From: Catellatospora paridis
Lineage (GTDB): Bacteria > Actinomycetota > Actinomycetes > Mycobacteriales > Micromonosporaceae
DNA: 64,000 nucleotides
Assembly (NCBI RefSeq): GCF_009720365.1
Contig: NZ_ML769323.1
Span: forward strand, 31,541-95,540
Direction of reading: 5' to 3'
The position numbers and the translations under genes are program-made. Under the pieces are notes generated by a model that did not search any database, was not told the origin of the DNA, and was given only the letters and a program-made list of their open reading frames with translations. Within the stretch, counting starts at the first letter, position 1, and each line of letters opens with the position of its first letter. This document shows, one piece after another, positions 51,356 to 59,867 of this stretch.

Positions 51356-51400
51356 CCCCCGCCCCGGCGACCGCCGACGGCGCACCGGTCCACGATCATT

Positions 51401-51462
51401 CGGCTTGCCGGGCATATGGGCGAAAGCGCGTCCAAGATACGCGCAGGTGCCAGGCAAGTCCG
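51401..51462 (-). repeat. Palindromic repeat family B, copy 2 (reverse orientation)
   Basis: CGGCTTGCCGGGCAT (left) and TGCCAGGCAAGTCCG (right) form an imperfect hairpin. Read on the minus strand it matches the element at 6372-6432 across arms and centre (GCGTATCTTG...TTCGCCCAT...GCCCGGCAAG). It lies 46 nt after the marR stop. Confidence 0.72.
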
Positions 51463-51479
51463 ATGATCATGGTGATCAG

Positions 51480-52030
51480 CGCGCCCCGCGGAGGGGTTTC
51501 GCCGGCAAGGGGCGAACTTTTCGCCGCGCCGGGCATGAATCGGGTGCGTTCACCCGCGCGTCCGGGCGTCTTCCGGGGTGCCGGAGAGACCCTCGCGGCC
51601 CGATCTGTCCGGCCGTTCCGGCGAGGTCTGGGCCGACGCGCGGCGACGCCTGCCGGCCGCCTCGTTCCCGGCGCGGGCGATCCGGGGGCCGGTCGGATCG
51701 AAACGATCCAGCGCGCGTCCGCCCGCCCACCACCCCCACGGTCGTGATCAGACAAGCCTTGACCTGCCCCGATGCCCCGCCGTACCGCGGTGATGCCGAT
51801 GCCGCCCGCAACTCTGGCGGAGTCGCGGTGTCGAGACCGTTATAAGACCGCGACTTTTTAAGACTTGCGCAGTAGAGGAGGGGGTGTTCTGGATGGTCAT
51901 GGCTAACTTCTGCTAGATCAAACAAAAGTTATGCAGATTTAGCGAGAAGCTATGGACACGATTGTCGAAAGCTCGTAACCTGTGCGACACACCACATCGG
52001 TGGAGTCCTATCAGGTGGAGGAACGAGCGG
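51480..52030 (+). other. Long intergenic region with the ROK operon promoter
   Basis: There is no convincing gene in these 550 bp. The first 350 bp are GC-rich without codon structure typical of the neighbours. From about 51835 the sequence becomes AT-rich. A sigma-70-like promoter TGGACA (51953-51958), 17 nt, TAACCT (51976-51981) lies 49 nt before the ROK start. The AT-rich stretch upstream may hold ROK or activator sites. Confidence 0.5.
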
Positions 52031-53218
52031 ATGAGCCTCGCGCGGACGCTCTGGGACCCGCTGCACGTCAGAGTGCTGCGGCTGCTGCGGGACGAGGGTG
52101 CGCTGTCGCGCGCGGAACTCGCCGACCGGCTGGATATCCCGCGTCCGCGGCTGCTCGGCGAGCTCGACCGGCTCGTCGCCGGGGGCCACGTCGCCGAGGC
52201 GGGTCCGGCGGAGTCGCGCGGCGGTCGCCGCTCGACGCTGGTGGAGCTGAACCCCGGCATGCGCTTCGCGGGTGTCGACCTGGGCGCGACGTCCATCGAC
52301 GTCGAGGTGACCAACGGCCGGCTGGAGCCGGTCGCGCACTACAGCGAGACGGCCGACATCCGCAGCGGCCCGAAGGTCACCCTGCAGCGGGTCAACGAGC
52401 TGCTCGCCAAGGCCAAGGTGGAGGGCGCGTTCGCGCACCTCGACGGCATCGGCATCGGCGTGCCCGGCCCGGTCAGCTTCCGCGACGGCGTGCCCGTCTC
52501 CCCGCCGATAATGCCCGGCTGGGACCGCTTCCCCGTGCGCGAGCTGCTCACGCGGGAACACGGCTGCCCGGCCGTGGTGGACAACGACGTGAACATCATG
52601 GCGGTGGGCGAGCGCAACGCCGGCGTGGCGCACTCCGTCGACAACTTCCTCTTCGTGAAGATCGGCACCGGCATCGGCTGTGGCGTCTTCCTCGGCGGTG
52701 AGGTCTACCGGGGCACCGACGGCTGCGCCGGCGACATCGGCCACATCCAGGTCGACAGCCACGGGCCGGTCTGCTCGTGCGGCAACATCGGCTGCCTGGA
52801 GGCCGTGTTCAGCGGCGCCGCGCTGGCCCGCGAGGCCACCGCCGCGGCCCGCTCGGGCACCTCGCCCGCGCTGGCCGAGCGGCTCGCCACCAACGGCGTG
52901 GTCACCGCGATGGACGTCGCGATCGCCGCGGTCGAGGGCGACGTGGTCTGCGTGCAGCTGATCCGCGACGGCGGCCGCCGCATCGGCACCGTGCTGGCCG
53001 GGCTGGTCAGCTTCGTGAACCCTTCGATGATCGTCATCGGCGGCGGCCTGGCCCAGCTGGGTCACATCATGCTCGCCGAGATCCGCAGTGTGGTCTACCG
53101 GCGGTCGCTGCCGCTGGCCACCGGGAACCTGCCACTGGTGCTGTCCGAGCTGGGTCCCCGCGCCGGTGTGGCCGGCGCCGCGGTGCTGGCCAGCGAGATC
53201 GCCTTCGAGCAAGCATGA
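52031..53218 (+). CDS. ROK-family sugar-responsive repressor
   Basis: A 395-residue ROK regulator with an N-terminal winged helix (VLRLLRDEGALSRAELADRL, DIPRPRLLGELDRLVAGGHV). The sugar-kinase-like domain has GVDLGATSIDVEVTNG, GIGIGVPGPVS, VDNDVNIMAVGE, GIGCGVFLGGEVYRGTDGCA and the zinc motif CSCGNIGCLE. It most likely represses the downstream sugar operon until the sugar binds. Its stop overlaps the start of a repeat-encoded mini-ORF (ATGA at 53215), linking translation to the ABC ATPase. Start ATG 52031 follows GGTGGAGG. Confidence 0.9.
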   Translation: MSLARTLWDPLHVRVLRLLRDEGALSRAELADRLDIPRPRLLGELDRLVAGGHVAEAGPAESRGGRRSTLVELNPGMRFAGVDLGATSIDVEVTNGRLEPVAHYSETADIRSGPKVTLQRVNELLAKAKVEGAFAHLDGIGIGVPGPVSFRDGVPVSPPIMPGWDRFPVRELLTREHGCPAVVDNDVNIMAVGERNAGVAHSVDNFLFVKIGTGIGCGVFLGGEVYRGTDGCAGDIGHIQVDSHGPVCSCGNIGCLEAVFSGAALAREATAAARSGTSPALAERLATNGVVTAMDVAIAAVEGDVVCVQLIRDGGRRIGTVLAGLVSFVNPSMIVIGGGLAQLGHIMLAEIRSVVYRRSLPLATGNLPLVLSELGPRAGVAGAAVLASEIAFEQA

Positions 53219-53292
53219 GCGAGCGCAGCGAGCGAATCCCGGGGCCCAGGGCGGCTCATGCCGTCGACGAGCGCAGCGAGGAGCAGGCATGA
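53215..53292 (+). repeat. Coupling repeat R1: 74-bp unit encoding a 25-residue mini-ORF
   Basis: The unit starts ATGAGCGAGCGCAGCGAGCG and ends with GAGGAGCAGGC before the next ATG. It is an open frame (MSERSERI...AHAVDERSEEQA, stop) whose ATG overlaps the ROK stop and whose TGA overlaps the ABC ATPase ATG at 53289. Related units are at 54863 and 54934. Confidence 0.75.
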
Positions 53293-54866
53293 GCGGGGAG
53301 TCGAGCATGAGCGAGCAGCCGGTCGAGGCGGCGGGCACCGACGAGGTGGTCCTGCGGCTGTCCGGTGTGGTCAAGACCTTCCCCGGCGTGCGCGCCCTCG
53401 ACGGCGTCGAGCTGGAGGTCCGCGCGGGCGAGGTGCACTGCCTGCTGGGGCAGAACGGCGCCGGCAAGTCCACGCTGATCAAGGTGCTGGCCGGGGTGCA
53501 CCGCCCCGATGAGGGTGACGTGCAGTGGCTGGGCGAGCAGGTCGCGTTCAGCGGCCCGCAGGCCGCCATGAAGGCCGGCATCGCCACCATCTACCAGGAG
53601 CTCGACCTCGTCGACTACCTGTCGGTGGCGGAGAACATCTACCTCGGGCACGAGCCGCGCAGCCTGGGCTTCGTGCACAAGGGACAGGCCGCGCGCCAGT
53701 CCCGGGAGCTGCTGGGCCGGCTCGGCCACGGCGAGATCCCGCCGCACCGGCTGGTGAAGTCGCTGCCCGCCGCGGGCAAGCAGATCGTCAGCATGGCCCG
53801 CGCGCTCTCGCACTCGGCCAAGCTGATCATCATGGACGAGCCCAGCGCGGTGCTGGCACACGACGAGGTCGGCAACCTGTTCCGGATCATCCGGGAGCTG
53901 ACCGCGCAGGGCATCGCGGTGGTCTACATCTCGCACCGGCTCGAGGAGATCCGCGAGATCGGCGACCGGGTCACCGTGCTCAAGGACGGGCGCACCTCGG
54001 CGGTCAACCTGCCGGCCCGCACCACGCCGACCCGCGACCTGGTGAGCCGGATGACCGGCCGCTCCATCGAGTACGTCTTCCCGCCGCGGCCGGACACCGA
54101 GCCGGGCGAGAAGCTGCTGGAGGTGCGCGGGCTGGGCCGCTCCGGCGAGTTCACCGGCGTCGACCTCGACGTGTGCTCGGGCGAGATCGTCGGCATCGCG
54201 GGCCTGGTCGGCTCGGGCCGTTCGGAGCTGCTGGAGACGGTGTTCGGCGCGCGCCAGGCCGAGGCCGGCACGGTGGTCATGGACGGGCGCGGGCTGCCGC
54301 CGGGCAATGTCGCCGCGGCGGTGCGGGCGGGCCTGGGCATGGCCCCGGAGGAGCGCAAGAGCCAGGCGCTGCTGCTCGGCCAGCCGATCTACCGCAACAT
54401 GACGCTGACCAACTTCAGCTCGTACGCGACAGCCGGGTTCACCGACACCGGCAAGGAGCAGGCCGAGGCCATGCGGGTCGCGGACCAGCTCGAACTGCGC
54501 CCGCGCGACGTGCGCCGGGCCGTGCGCACGCTGTCGGGCGGCAACCAGCAGAAGGTGGTCGTCGGCCGGTGGCTGCTGGGCGGCACCCGGCTGCTGCTGC
54601 TCGACGAGCCGACCCGGGGCGTCGACGTGGGCGCGCGGGCGGAGCTCTACCAGGTGATCCGCGACCTCGCCGCGAGCGGCGTCGGGGTGCTGCTGGTCTC
54701 CAGCGAGGTGCCGGAGGTGCTCGGACTGTCCGACCGGGTGCTGGTCATGCGCGAGGGCCGGGTGGTGCGCACCGCGCCCGCGACCGAGCTCAGTGAAGAG
54801 GACGTACTCGATCTGGTGATGGCGGGATCGCTGACCGCCGCGACGACTGAAGAGGTGGCCGCGTGA
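53289..54866 (+). CDS. Sugar ABC transporter ATP-binding protein (RbsA/MglA type)
   Basis: A 525-residue double ATPase. The first domain has GQNGAGKSTLIKVLAGV and LIIMDEPSAVLAHDE, with a weak signature (LPAAGKQIVSMARAL). The second has degenerate P-loop GLVGSGRSELLE, signature LSGGNQQKVVVGRWL and LLLLDEPTRGVDVGAR, as usual for RbsA-type proteins. It powers import with the permease at 55005. ATG 53289 is directly after repeat R1; ATG 53307 is an alternative. The stop overlaps the GTG of repeat R2. Confidence 0.92.
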   Translation: MSGESSMSEQPVEAAGTDEVVLRLSGVVKTFPGVRALDGVELEVRAGEVHCLLGQNGAGKSTLIKVLAGVHRPDEGDVQWLGEQVAFSGPQAAMKAGIATIYQELDLVDYLSVAENIYLGHEPRSLGFVHKGQAARQSRELLGRLGHGEIPPHRLVKSLPAAGKQIVSMARALSHSAKLIIMDEPSAVLAHDEVGNLFRIIRELTAQGIAVVYISHRLEEIREIGDRVTVLKDGRTSAVNLPARTTPTRDLVSRMTGRSIEYVFPPRPDTEPGEKLLEVRGLGRSGEFTGVDLDVCSGEIVGIAGLVGSGRSELLETVFGARQAEAGTVVMDGRGLPPGNVAAAVRAGLGMAPEERKSQALLLGQPIYRNMTLTNFSSYATAGFTDTGKEQAEAMRVADQLELRPRDVRRAVRTLSGGNQQKVVVGRWLLGGTRLLLLDEPTRGVDVGARAELYQVIRDLAASGVGVLLVSSEVPEVLGLSDRVLVMREGRVVRTAPATELSEEDVLDLVMAGSLTAATTEEVAA

Positions 54867-55008
54867 GCGAGCGACGCGGGCGAACTAGCGGGCTCGGCAG
54901 CCATGCCGTCGACGAGCGAAGCGAGGAGAGGGCATGAGCGAGCATCGCGAGCGAATCAACAGGCTCGGCAGTCATGCCGTCAACGAGCGAAGCGAGGAGA
55001 GGGCATGA
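54863..55008 (+). repeat. Coupling repeats R2 and R3: tandem 71-bp units with 24-residue mini-ORFs
   Basis: Two units (54863-54933, 54934-55004), each an open frame with a stop overlapping the next start: R2 from GTG 54863 (MSERRGRT...SHAVDERSEERA), R3 from ATG 54934 (MSEHRERI...SHAVNERSEERA). Each ends GAGGAGAGGGC, a ribosome site for the next ATG. R3 hands over to the permease at 55005. Third-position changes keep Arg and the ERSEE sequence. Confidence 0.78.
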
Positions 55009-56096
55009 GCGTGTCCAGCGAACAGAAGGTGGAGCAGGCGGTGCCGGGCCACGCGCCCCACGCCGCCCCGGCCGCCGGTGGGACGAGCTGGTGGAAGGAC
55101 GAGGCGCAGGAGCCGTTGCGGCGTAACCTGGGCCTGGTCGGGGTGCTGCTGGCGCTGTTCGCGATCGGCGCGTACATCCGCCCCGACCTCTACAGCGACG
55201 CCGACTGGGTCATCAACAACATCATGGTCATCCTGACCCAGGCGGCCGCGATCGGCGTGATCACGGTCGGCATGACCTTCGTGATCATCGGTGGTGGCAT
55301 CGACCTGTCCGTCGGCGCGCTGATCGCGCTGTCGGGAGTGTGGGCCACGACGCTGGCCACGCAGAGCTTCGGCCCGGTCGGCATGATCTTCACGGCGGTG
55401 GCGGTCGGCATCGGCGCGGGCCTGGTCAACGGCGCGCTCGTGGCGTACGGCAAGCTGGTGCCCTTCATCGCCACCCTGGCCATGCTGGTCGCGGCCCGCG
55501 GTCTGGCCGCCCAGATCTCCGGCAAGCAGACCCAGATCTCCACCGACCAGATCATCAACGGCATCGCCACCACTCGGATCGGCGGCATCCCGCTGCTGGT
55601 CATCATCCTGCTGGTGGTCGCCGGGCTCGGGTGGGTGCTGCTCAACCGCACCACCTTCGGCCGGCGCACCGTCGCCATCGGCGGCAACGCCGAGGCGGCC
55701 CGCCTGGCCGGCATCAACGTCCGCGGCCACACCATGCTGCTGTACGCGCTCTCGGGCCTGTGCTGCGGCATCGCCGCGATCATGCTCACCTCGCTCGCCA
55801 CCTCGTCCCAGGCGGCGGCGGCCGAACTCTACGAACTCGACGCGATCGCCGCGGCGATCATCGGCGGCACGCTGCTCTCCGGCGGCCGCGGCACCATCGT
55901 CGGCTCGCTGTTCGGCGTGATCGTGTTCTCCGCGATCACCAACCTGTTCGCCATCGCCAACCTGCCCACCGAGGTCCAGAACATGGTCAAGGGCGCGATC
56001 ATCGTGGTCGCGGTCCTTCTCCAGCAGGTGCGGTTCTCGTCCGTCACGCAGTTCGCCCGAAGGCACGGTCTCACTCGGGCCAAACCGCAGACCTGA
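55005..56096 (+). CDS. Sugar ABC transporter permease (RbsC type)
   Basis: A 363-residue permease with a hydrophilic N-terminus of about 40 residues, then eight to ten TM helices. Family motifs are GMTFVIIGGGIDLSVGALIA, FIATLAMLVAARGLA, VAIGGNAEAARLAGINV and AAAIIGGTLLSGGRGTIVGS. It forms the membrane channel with the upstream ATPase. ATG 55005 lies behind the GAGGAG of repeat R3; longer frames starting in the repeats are not credible. A small hairpin separates it from the binding-protein gene. Confidence 0.92.
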   Translation: MSVSSEQKVEQAVPGHAPHAAPAAGGTSWWKDEAQEPLRRNLGLVGVLLALFAIGAYIRPDLYSDADWVINNIMVILTQAAAIGVITVGMTFVIIGGGIDLSVGALIALSGVWATTLATQSFGPVGMIFTAVAVGIGAGLVNGALVAYGKLVPFIATLAMLVAARGLAAQISGKQTQISTDQIINGIATTRIGGIPLLVIILLVVAGLGWVLLNRTTFGRRTVAIGGNAEAARLAGINVRGHTMLLYALSGLCCGIAAIMLTSLATSSQAAAAELYELDAIAAAIIGGTLLSGGRGTIVGSLFGVIVFSAITNLFAIANLPTEVQNMVKGAIIVVAVLLQQVRFSSVTQFARRHGLTRAKPQT

Positions 56097-56148
56097 CCGC
56101 CCCCTGTGTAACAGGTTCCATCACCGCACAGCCCGCTCCATCTGGGGT

Positions 56149-56168
56149 GACCGTCGAACGCGACGGTC
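56149..56168 (+). terminator. Small hairpin between permease and binding-protein genes
   Basis: GACCGTCG (56149-56156) pairs with CGACGGTC (56161-56168), 4-nt loop, 40 nt before the binding-protein start. It may protect the downstream message or partly terminate the upstream one. Confidence 0.45.
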
Positions 56169-56208
56169 GCCGGACCGAATGCACCCTCGCGACGACCAGG
56201 AGGTCGTG

Positions 56209-57264
56209 ATGACCAACCCGATTCCGGACACGTCCCGCCGCCGGCTTCTCTTCGGCGGCACGGCGATCGCCGCCGGCGCTCTGCTCACCGCATGCACCAG
56301 CAACGAGCAGACGCCGACCCCGGCGCAGACCAAGGGCGCCGACGACACCAACCCGAACGCCGCCGCCGGCAAGGCGGTCACGATCGGTTTCTCCGCTCCG
56401 GCCGCCGACCACGGCTGGATCGCGGCGATCACCAACAACGCCAAGGCGCAGGCCGGGGCGTACAAGGACGTCACCTTCAAGCAGGTCGAGGCGGGCAAGG
56501 ACGCCGCGGCCCAGCGCGCGGCGCTGGACACCCTGATCGCCGAGAAGCCCGACGTGATCGTGCTGCTGCCGCACGACGGCAAGGAGCTCAACGCGTTCGG
56601 CCTCAAGGCGATGGAGGCGGGCATCCCGGTCGTGAACCTGGACCGTGCCTTCCCCGACGCGCTGGCGTACCGCCTGCAGATCAAGGGCGACAACTACGGC
56701 ATGGGCGTGGCCGCCGGTCACTACATCGGCAAGGCGCTCAAGGCCAAGAACGTGGCCAGCCCGATCATCGGCGAGATCGCCGGCATGGACGAGCTGGAGC
56801 TGACCCAGGAGCGCAGCGCGGGCTTCAAGGCCGCGCTGGCCACCTACGGCTTCACCGTGGCCAACCGTCGTGCGGCGCGATTCACCGCCGACTCCGGCCA
56901 GAAGGAGGCCCAGAACCTGCTGCAGGCGCTGCCGAAGATCGACGCCGTGTGGAACCACGACGACGACCAGGGCATCGGCGTGCTGGCCGCGATCACGGCG
57001 GCCAACCGCAGCGAGTTCTTCATGGTCGGCGGTGCCGGCTCGAAGAAGGCGATCGAGGACATCGCCGCCGACAAGACCGTGCTCAAGGCCACGGTCACCT
57101 ACAGCCCGTCCATGGCGTCGTCGGCGATCTCGCTGGCCCGCCTGATCGCCCAGGGCCGGGGCATGTCCGACCTGGTCGAGCTGCAGGTGCCCAAGGAGGT
57201 CATCCTGGCCTCTGAGACGATCACGAAAGAGAACGCGAGCACGTACCTGAAGCTCGGTTTCTAA
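56209..57264 (+). CDS. Sugar ABC transporter substrate-binding lipoprotein (RbsB type)
   Basis: A 351-residue periplasmic-binding-type lipoprotein. The N-terminus SRRRLLFGGTAIAAGALLTAC combines a twin-Arg-like start with a lipobox (quoted parts: SRRRLLFGG, ALLTAC). The mature part has VTIGFSAPAADHGWIAAITN, DTLIAEKPDVIVLLPHDGKE, GIPVVNLDRAFPDAL and AVWNHDDDQGIGVLAAI, the ribose/galactose-binding fold. It feeds the RbsA/RbsC-like pair. ATG 56209 follows AGGAGG. Confidence 0.9.
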   Translation: MTNPIPDTSRRRLLFGGTAIAAGALLTACTSNEQTPTPAQTKGADDTNPNAAAGKAVTIGFSAPAADHGWIAAITNNAKAQAGAYKDVTFKQVEAGKDAAAQRAALDTLIAEKPDVIVLLPHDGKELNAFGLKAMEAGIPVVNLDRAFPDALAYRLQIKGDNYGMGVAAGHYIGKALKAKNVASPIIGEIAGMDELELTQERSAGFKAALATYGFTVANRRAARFTADSGQKEAQNLLQALPKIDAVWNHDDDQGIGVLAAITAANRSEFFMVGGAGSKKAIEDIAADKTVLKATVTYSPSMASSAISLARLIAQGRGMSDLVELQVPKEVILASETITKENASTYLKLGF

Positions 57265-57317
57265 GCCCGACATGGTTCGCCCGCACCAGCGGGCTCGGTA
57301 ACGGAGGAGCCCACCCC

Positions 57318-58529
57318 GTGTCCACAAACGACAACAAGGAACTGCGGGTCGGCATGGTCGGCTACGCGTTCATGGGCGCTGCGCACTCACAGGCGTGGCG
57401 CACCGTGAACCGCGCGTTCGACCTGCCCCTGCGGGTCCGGATGGCGGCGGTCTGCGGCCGTGACGAGGCCAAGGTGTCCGAGGCGGCTGACAAGCTCGGC
57501 TGGGACGGCTACGTCACGGACTGGCGGGAACTGATCGCCCGGGATGACATCGACGTGATCGACGTCTGCACGCCCGGCGACAGCCACGCGGAGATCACCA
57601 TCGCCGCGCTCGCTGCGGGCAAGCACGTCATGTGCGAGAAACCGCTGGCGAACTCCGTGGCGGAAGCCCGGGCGATGGTCGATGCCGCAACCGCGGCGCG
57701 GGAGTCGGGTATTCGTACGCTGTGCGGGTTCAACTACCGGCGCGTGCCGGCGGCGGCGCTGATGCGTCAGATGGTCGCCGCCGGCAGGCTCGGGGTGATC
57801 CGCCACGTGCGTGCCGTGTATCTCCAGGACTGGATCACCGATCCGCAGTTCCCCCTGGTCTGGCGGCTTCAGCAGGAGCGCGCGGGGTCCGGGGCGCTCG
57901 GCGACATCGGCGCGCACATCATCGACCTGACCCAGTACGTCACGGGCCAGCAGATCACCGGGGTGAGCGCGCTCACCGAGACGTTCATCAAGGAGCGGCC
58001 GATCCCGAGCGAGACGAGCGGCCTGGCCGCCACCTCGGCCGGCAACGGCCAGGCCTTCGGTCAGGTGACCGTCGACGACGCCGCGCTGTTCACGGCGCGG
58101 CTGTCCGGCGGCGCGATCGCCACGTACGAGGCCAGCCGCTTCGCCATGGGCCGCAAGAACGGCCTGCGGGTCGAGATCAACGGCTCGCTCGGCTCGCTGG
58201 TGTTCGACCTGGAACGCCTCAACGAGCTGGAGTTCTACGACGCGACCAGGCCGGCCGTGGAGCAGGGCTTCAACCGGATCCTGGTGACCGAGCCCGAGCA
58301 CCCGTACCTGTCCGCCTGGTGGCCGCCCGGCCACATCATCGGCTACGAGCATTCCTTCACCCATCAGATGCGCGACTTCGTGCAGGCCGTGGCGGAGGGC
58401 TCCGACCCTCACCCGTCCTTCGAGGACGCCCTCGGGGTGCAGCTGGTGCTCGAGGCGGTGCAGAGTTCCGCCGCGTCCGGGTCCGCCTGGACGCAGGTGG
58501 CGCACCCCGCCGTTCCGGTCGCGGCCTGA
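57318..58529 (+). CDS. Gfo/Idh/MocA-family NAD(P)-dependent oxidoreductase
   Basis: A 403-residue enzyme with Rossmann start RVGMVGYAFMGAAHSQAW, VIDVCTPGDSHAEI, the EKPLANSVAEARAMVDAA lysine motif, and GSGALGDIGAHIIDLTQYVT with the catalytic Asp/His. Such enzymes oxidise sugar or inositol hydroxyls (often at C3). In this operon it probably dehydrogenates the imported sugar or glycoside. GTG 57318 follows GGAGG. It is followed by a terminator. Confidence 0.9.
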   Translation: MSTNDNKELRVGMVGYAFMGAAHSQAWRTVNRAFDLPLRVRMAAVCGRDEAKVSEAADKLGWDGYVTDWRELIARDDIDVIDVCTPGDSHAEITIAALAAGKHVMCEKPLANSVAEARAMVDAATAARESGIRTLCGFNYRRVPAAALMRQMVAAGRLGVIRHVRAVYLQDWITDPQFPLVWRLQQERAGSGALGDIGAHIIDLTQYVTGQQITGVSALTETFIKERPIPSETSGLAATSAGNGQAFGQVTVDDAALFTARLSGGAIATYEASRFAMGRKNGLRVEINGSLGSLVFDLERLNELEFYDATRPAVEQGFNRILVTEPEHPYLSAWWPPGHIIGYEHSFTHQMRDFVQAVAEGSDPHPSFEDALGVQLVLEAVQSSAASGSAWTQVAHPAVPVAA

Positions 58530-58550
58530 CCGCACCGGCACCGAACGTGG

Positions 58551-58583
58551 GAGGGCCGGTCGGACGCCGACCGACCGGCCCTC
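58551..58583 (+). terminator. Terminator after the oxidoreductase gene
   Basis: GAGGGCCGGTCGG (58551-58563) pairs perfectly with CCGACCGGCCCTC (58571-58583), 7-nt loop, 21 nt after the stop. Confidence 0.78.
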
Positions 58584-58643
58584 TCGCCCAACGACTTCCG
58601 TTCGACGCACCTGCACTCCCGCACATGATCGGAGAGCGAACAC

Positions 58644-59648
58644 ATGCCTCGACCCATCACCCTGTTCACCGGCCAGTGGGCGGACCTCCCGTTCGAGGAG
58701 GTCTGCCGGCTGGCGTCCGAGTGGGGCTACGACGGCCTCGAGATCGCCTGCTGGGGCGACCACTTCGAGGTCGACAAGGCGCTGTCGGACGAGACCTACA
58801 TCCAGCGCAAGCGCGCCCAGCTCGACAAGTACGGGCTGAGCGTGCACGCGATCTCCAACCACCTGGTCGGCCAGGCGGTCTGCGACAACCCGATCGACGA
58901 GCGGCACAAGGGCATCCTGCCCGCCCGCATCTGGGGCGACGGTGAGCCGGAAGGCGTACGGCAGCGCGCCGCCGCCGAGATGGCCGACACCGCCCGCGCC
59001 GCGGCCAAGCTCGGCGTGAACACCGTCGTCGGCTTCACCGGCTCGCCGATCTGGCACTTCGTGGCCATGTTCCCGCCGGTCCCGCAGTCGATGATCGACG
59101 CCGGGTACGAGGAGTTCGCCCGGCGCTGGCACCCGATCCTCGACGTCTACGACGAGGTCGGCGTGCGCTTCGCGCACGAGGTGCACCCCAGCGAGATCGC
59201 GTACGACTACCACACCACCCGCCGCACCCTGGACGCGCTGGGCAACCGGCCCGCGTTCGGCCTGAACTGGGACCCGTCGCACATGGTGTGGCAGGGCTGC
59301 GACCCGGTGAACTTCATCCTCGACTTCGCCGAGCGGATCTACCACGTGGACTGCAAGGACACGAAGGTGCGCATGGGCGACGGCCGCCGCGGCATCCTGT
59401 CCTCCCACCTGCCGTGGGCGGACCTGCGCCGGGGCTGGGACTTCGTGTCCACCGGCCACGGCGACGTGCCGTGGGAGGACTGCTTCCGGGCGCTCAACTC
59501 GATCGGCTACGACGGTCCTATCTCGATCGAGTGGGAGGACGCCGGCATGGACCGCCTCGTCGGGGCTCCCCAGGCGCTGCAGTTCGTGCGTGGCCTCCTC
59601 TTCGACCCGCCCACCGCCTCGTTCGACGCGGCTTTCAGCTCGGACTGA
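58644..59648 (+). CDS. Sugar phosphate isomerase/epimerase-like TIM barrel (AP endonuclease 2 family)
   Basis: A 334-residue xylose-isomerase-like barrel: [66 protein letters not shown] (metal-binding Glu and His), [36 protein letters not shown]. Metal ligands are intact. Partners of Gfo/Idh/MocA enzymes in this family isomerise sugars or cleave 3-keto-glycosides. The substrate is not predictable from the sequence. Confidence 0.88.
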   Translation: MPRPITLFTGQWADLPFEEVCRLASEWGYDGLEIACWGDHFEVDKALSDETYIQRKRAQLDKYGLSVHAISNHLVGQAVCDNPIDERHKGILPARIWGDGEPEGVRQRAAAEMADTARAAAKLGVNTVVGFTGSPIWHFVAMFPPVPQSMIDAGYEEFARRWHPILDVYDEVGVRFAHEVHPSEIAYDYHTTRRTLDALGNRPAFGLNWDPSHMVWQGCDPVNFILDFAERIYHVDCKDTKVRMGDGRRGILSSHLPWADLRRGWDFVSTGHGDVPWEDCFRALNSIGYDGPISIEWEDAGMDRLVGAPQALQFVRGLLFDPPTASFDAAFSSD

Positions 59649-59657
59649 GTCTCGTCA

Positions 59658-59693
59658 CCCGCCGGCCGCTGCTCCCACGTGACGGCCGGCGGG
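59658..59693 (+). terminator. Terminator after the epimerase-like gene
   Basis: CCCGCCGGCCG (59658-59668) pairs perfectly with CGGCCGGCGGG (59683-59693), 14-nt loop, 10 nt after the stop. Confidence 0.75.
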
Positions 59694-59867
59694 CCCGCAC
59701 CACCCGTGTGAAGGCGCCCAGCCCGGCGCCCGGACAACTGCACAGCCAGCAAGCGCACCACCGCCCGCCTCGCAGCGGGTGAGCTCCTCCGAACACGCAC
59801 CCCCGTGTTCGTCCCCGGGGGACGTGATCGGCGCACGGCCCCTTCCGTCTGCACAGGAAGGAAAGCC

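Noticed and set aside
51463-51747. Possible 94-residue gene in the long intergenic region
   Set aside because: No ribosome site, no recognisable domain, and atypical codon use. It overlaps the edge of a palindromic repeat.
54903-55004. N-terminal extension of the permease starting in the repeats
   Set aside because: The extension is repeat-derived in a different frame from the mini-ORFs. ATG 55005 has a good ribosome site and matches permease N-termini.
53215-55008. CRISPR-like array from regularly spaced repeats
   Set aside because: Only three units, two of them directly adjacent without spacers, no cas genes, and each unit is an open reading frame.
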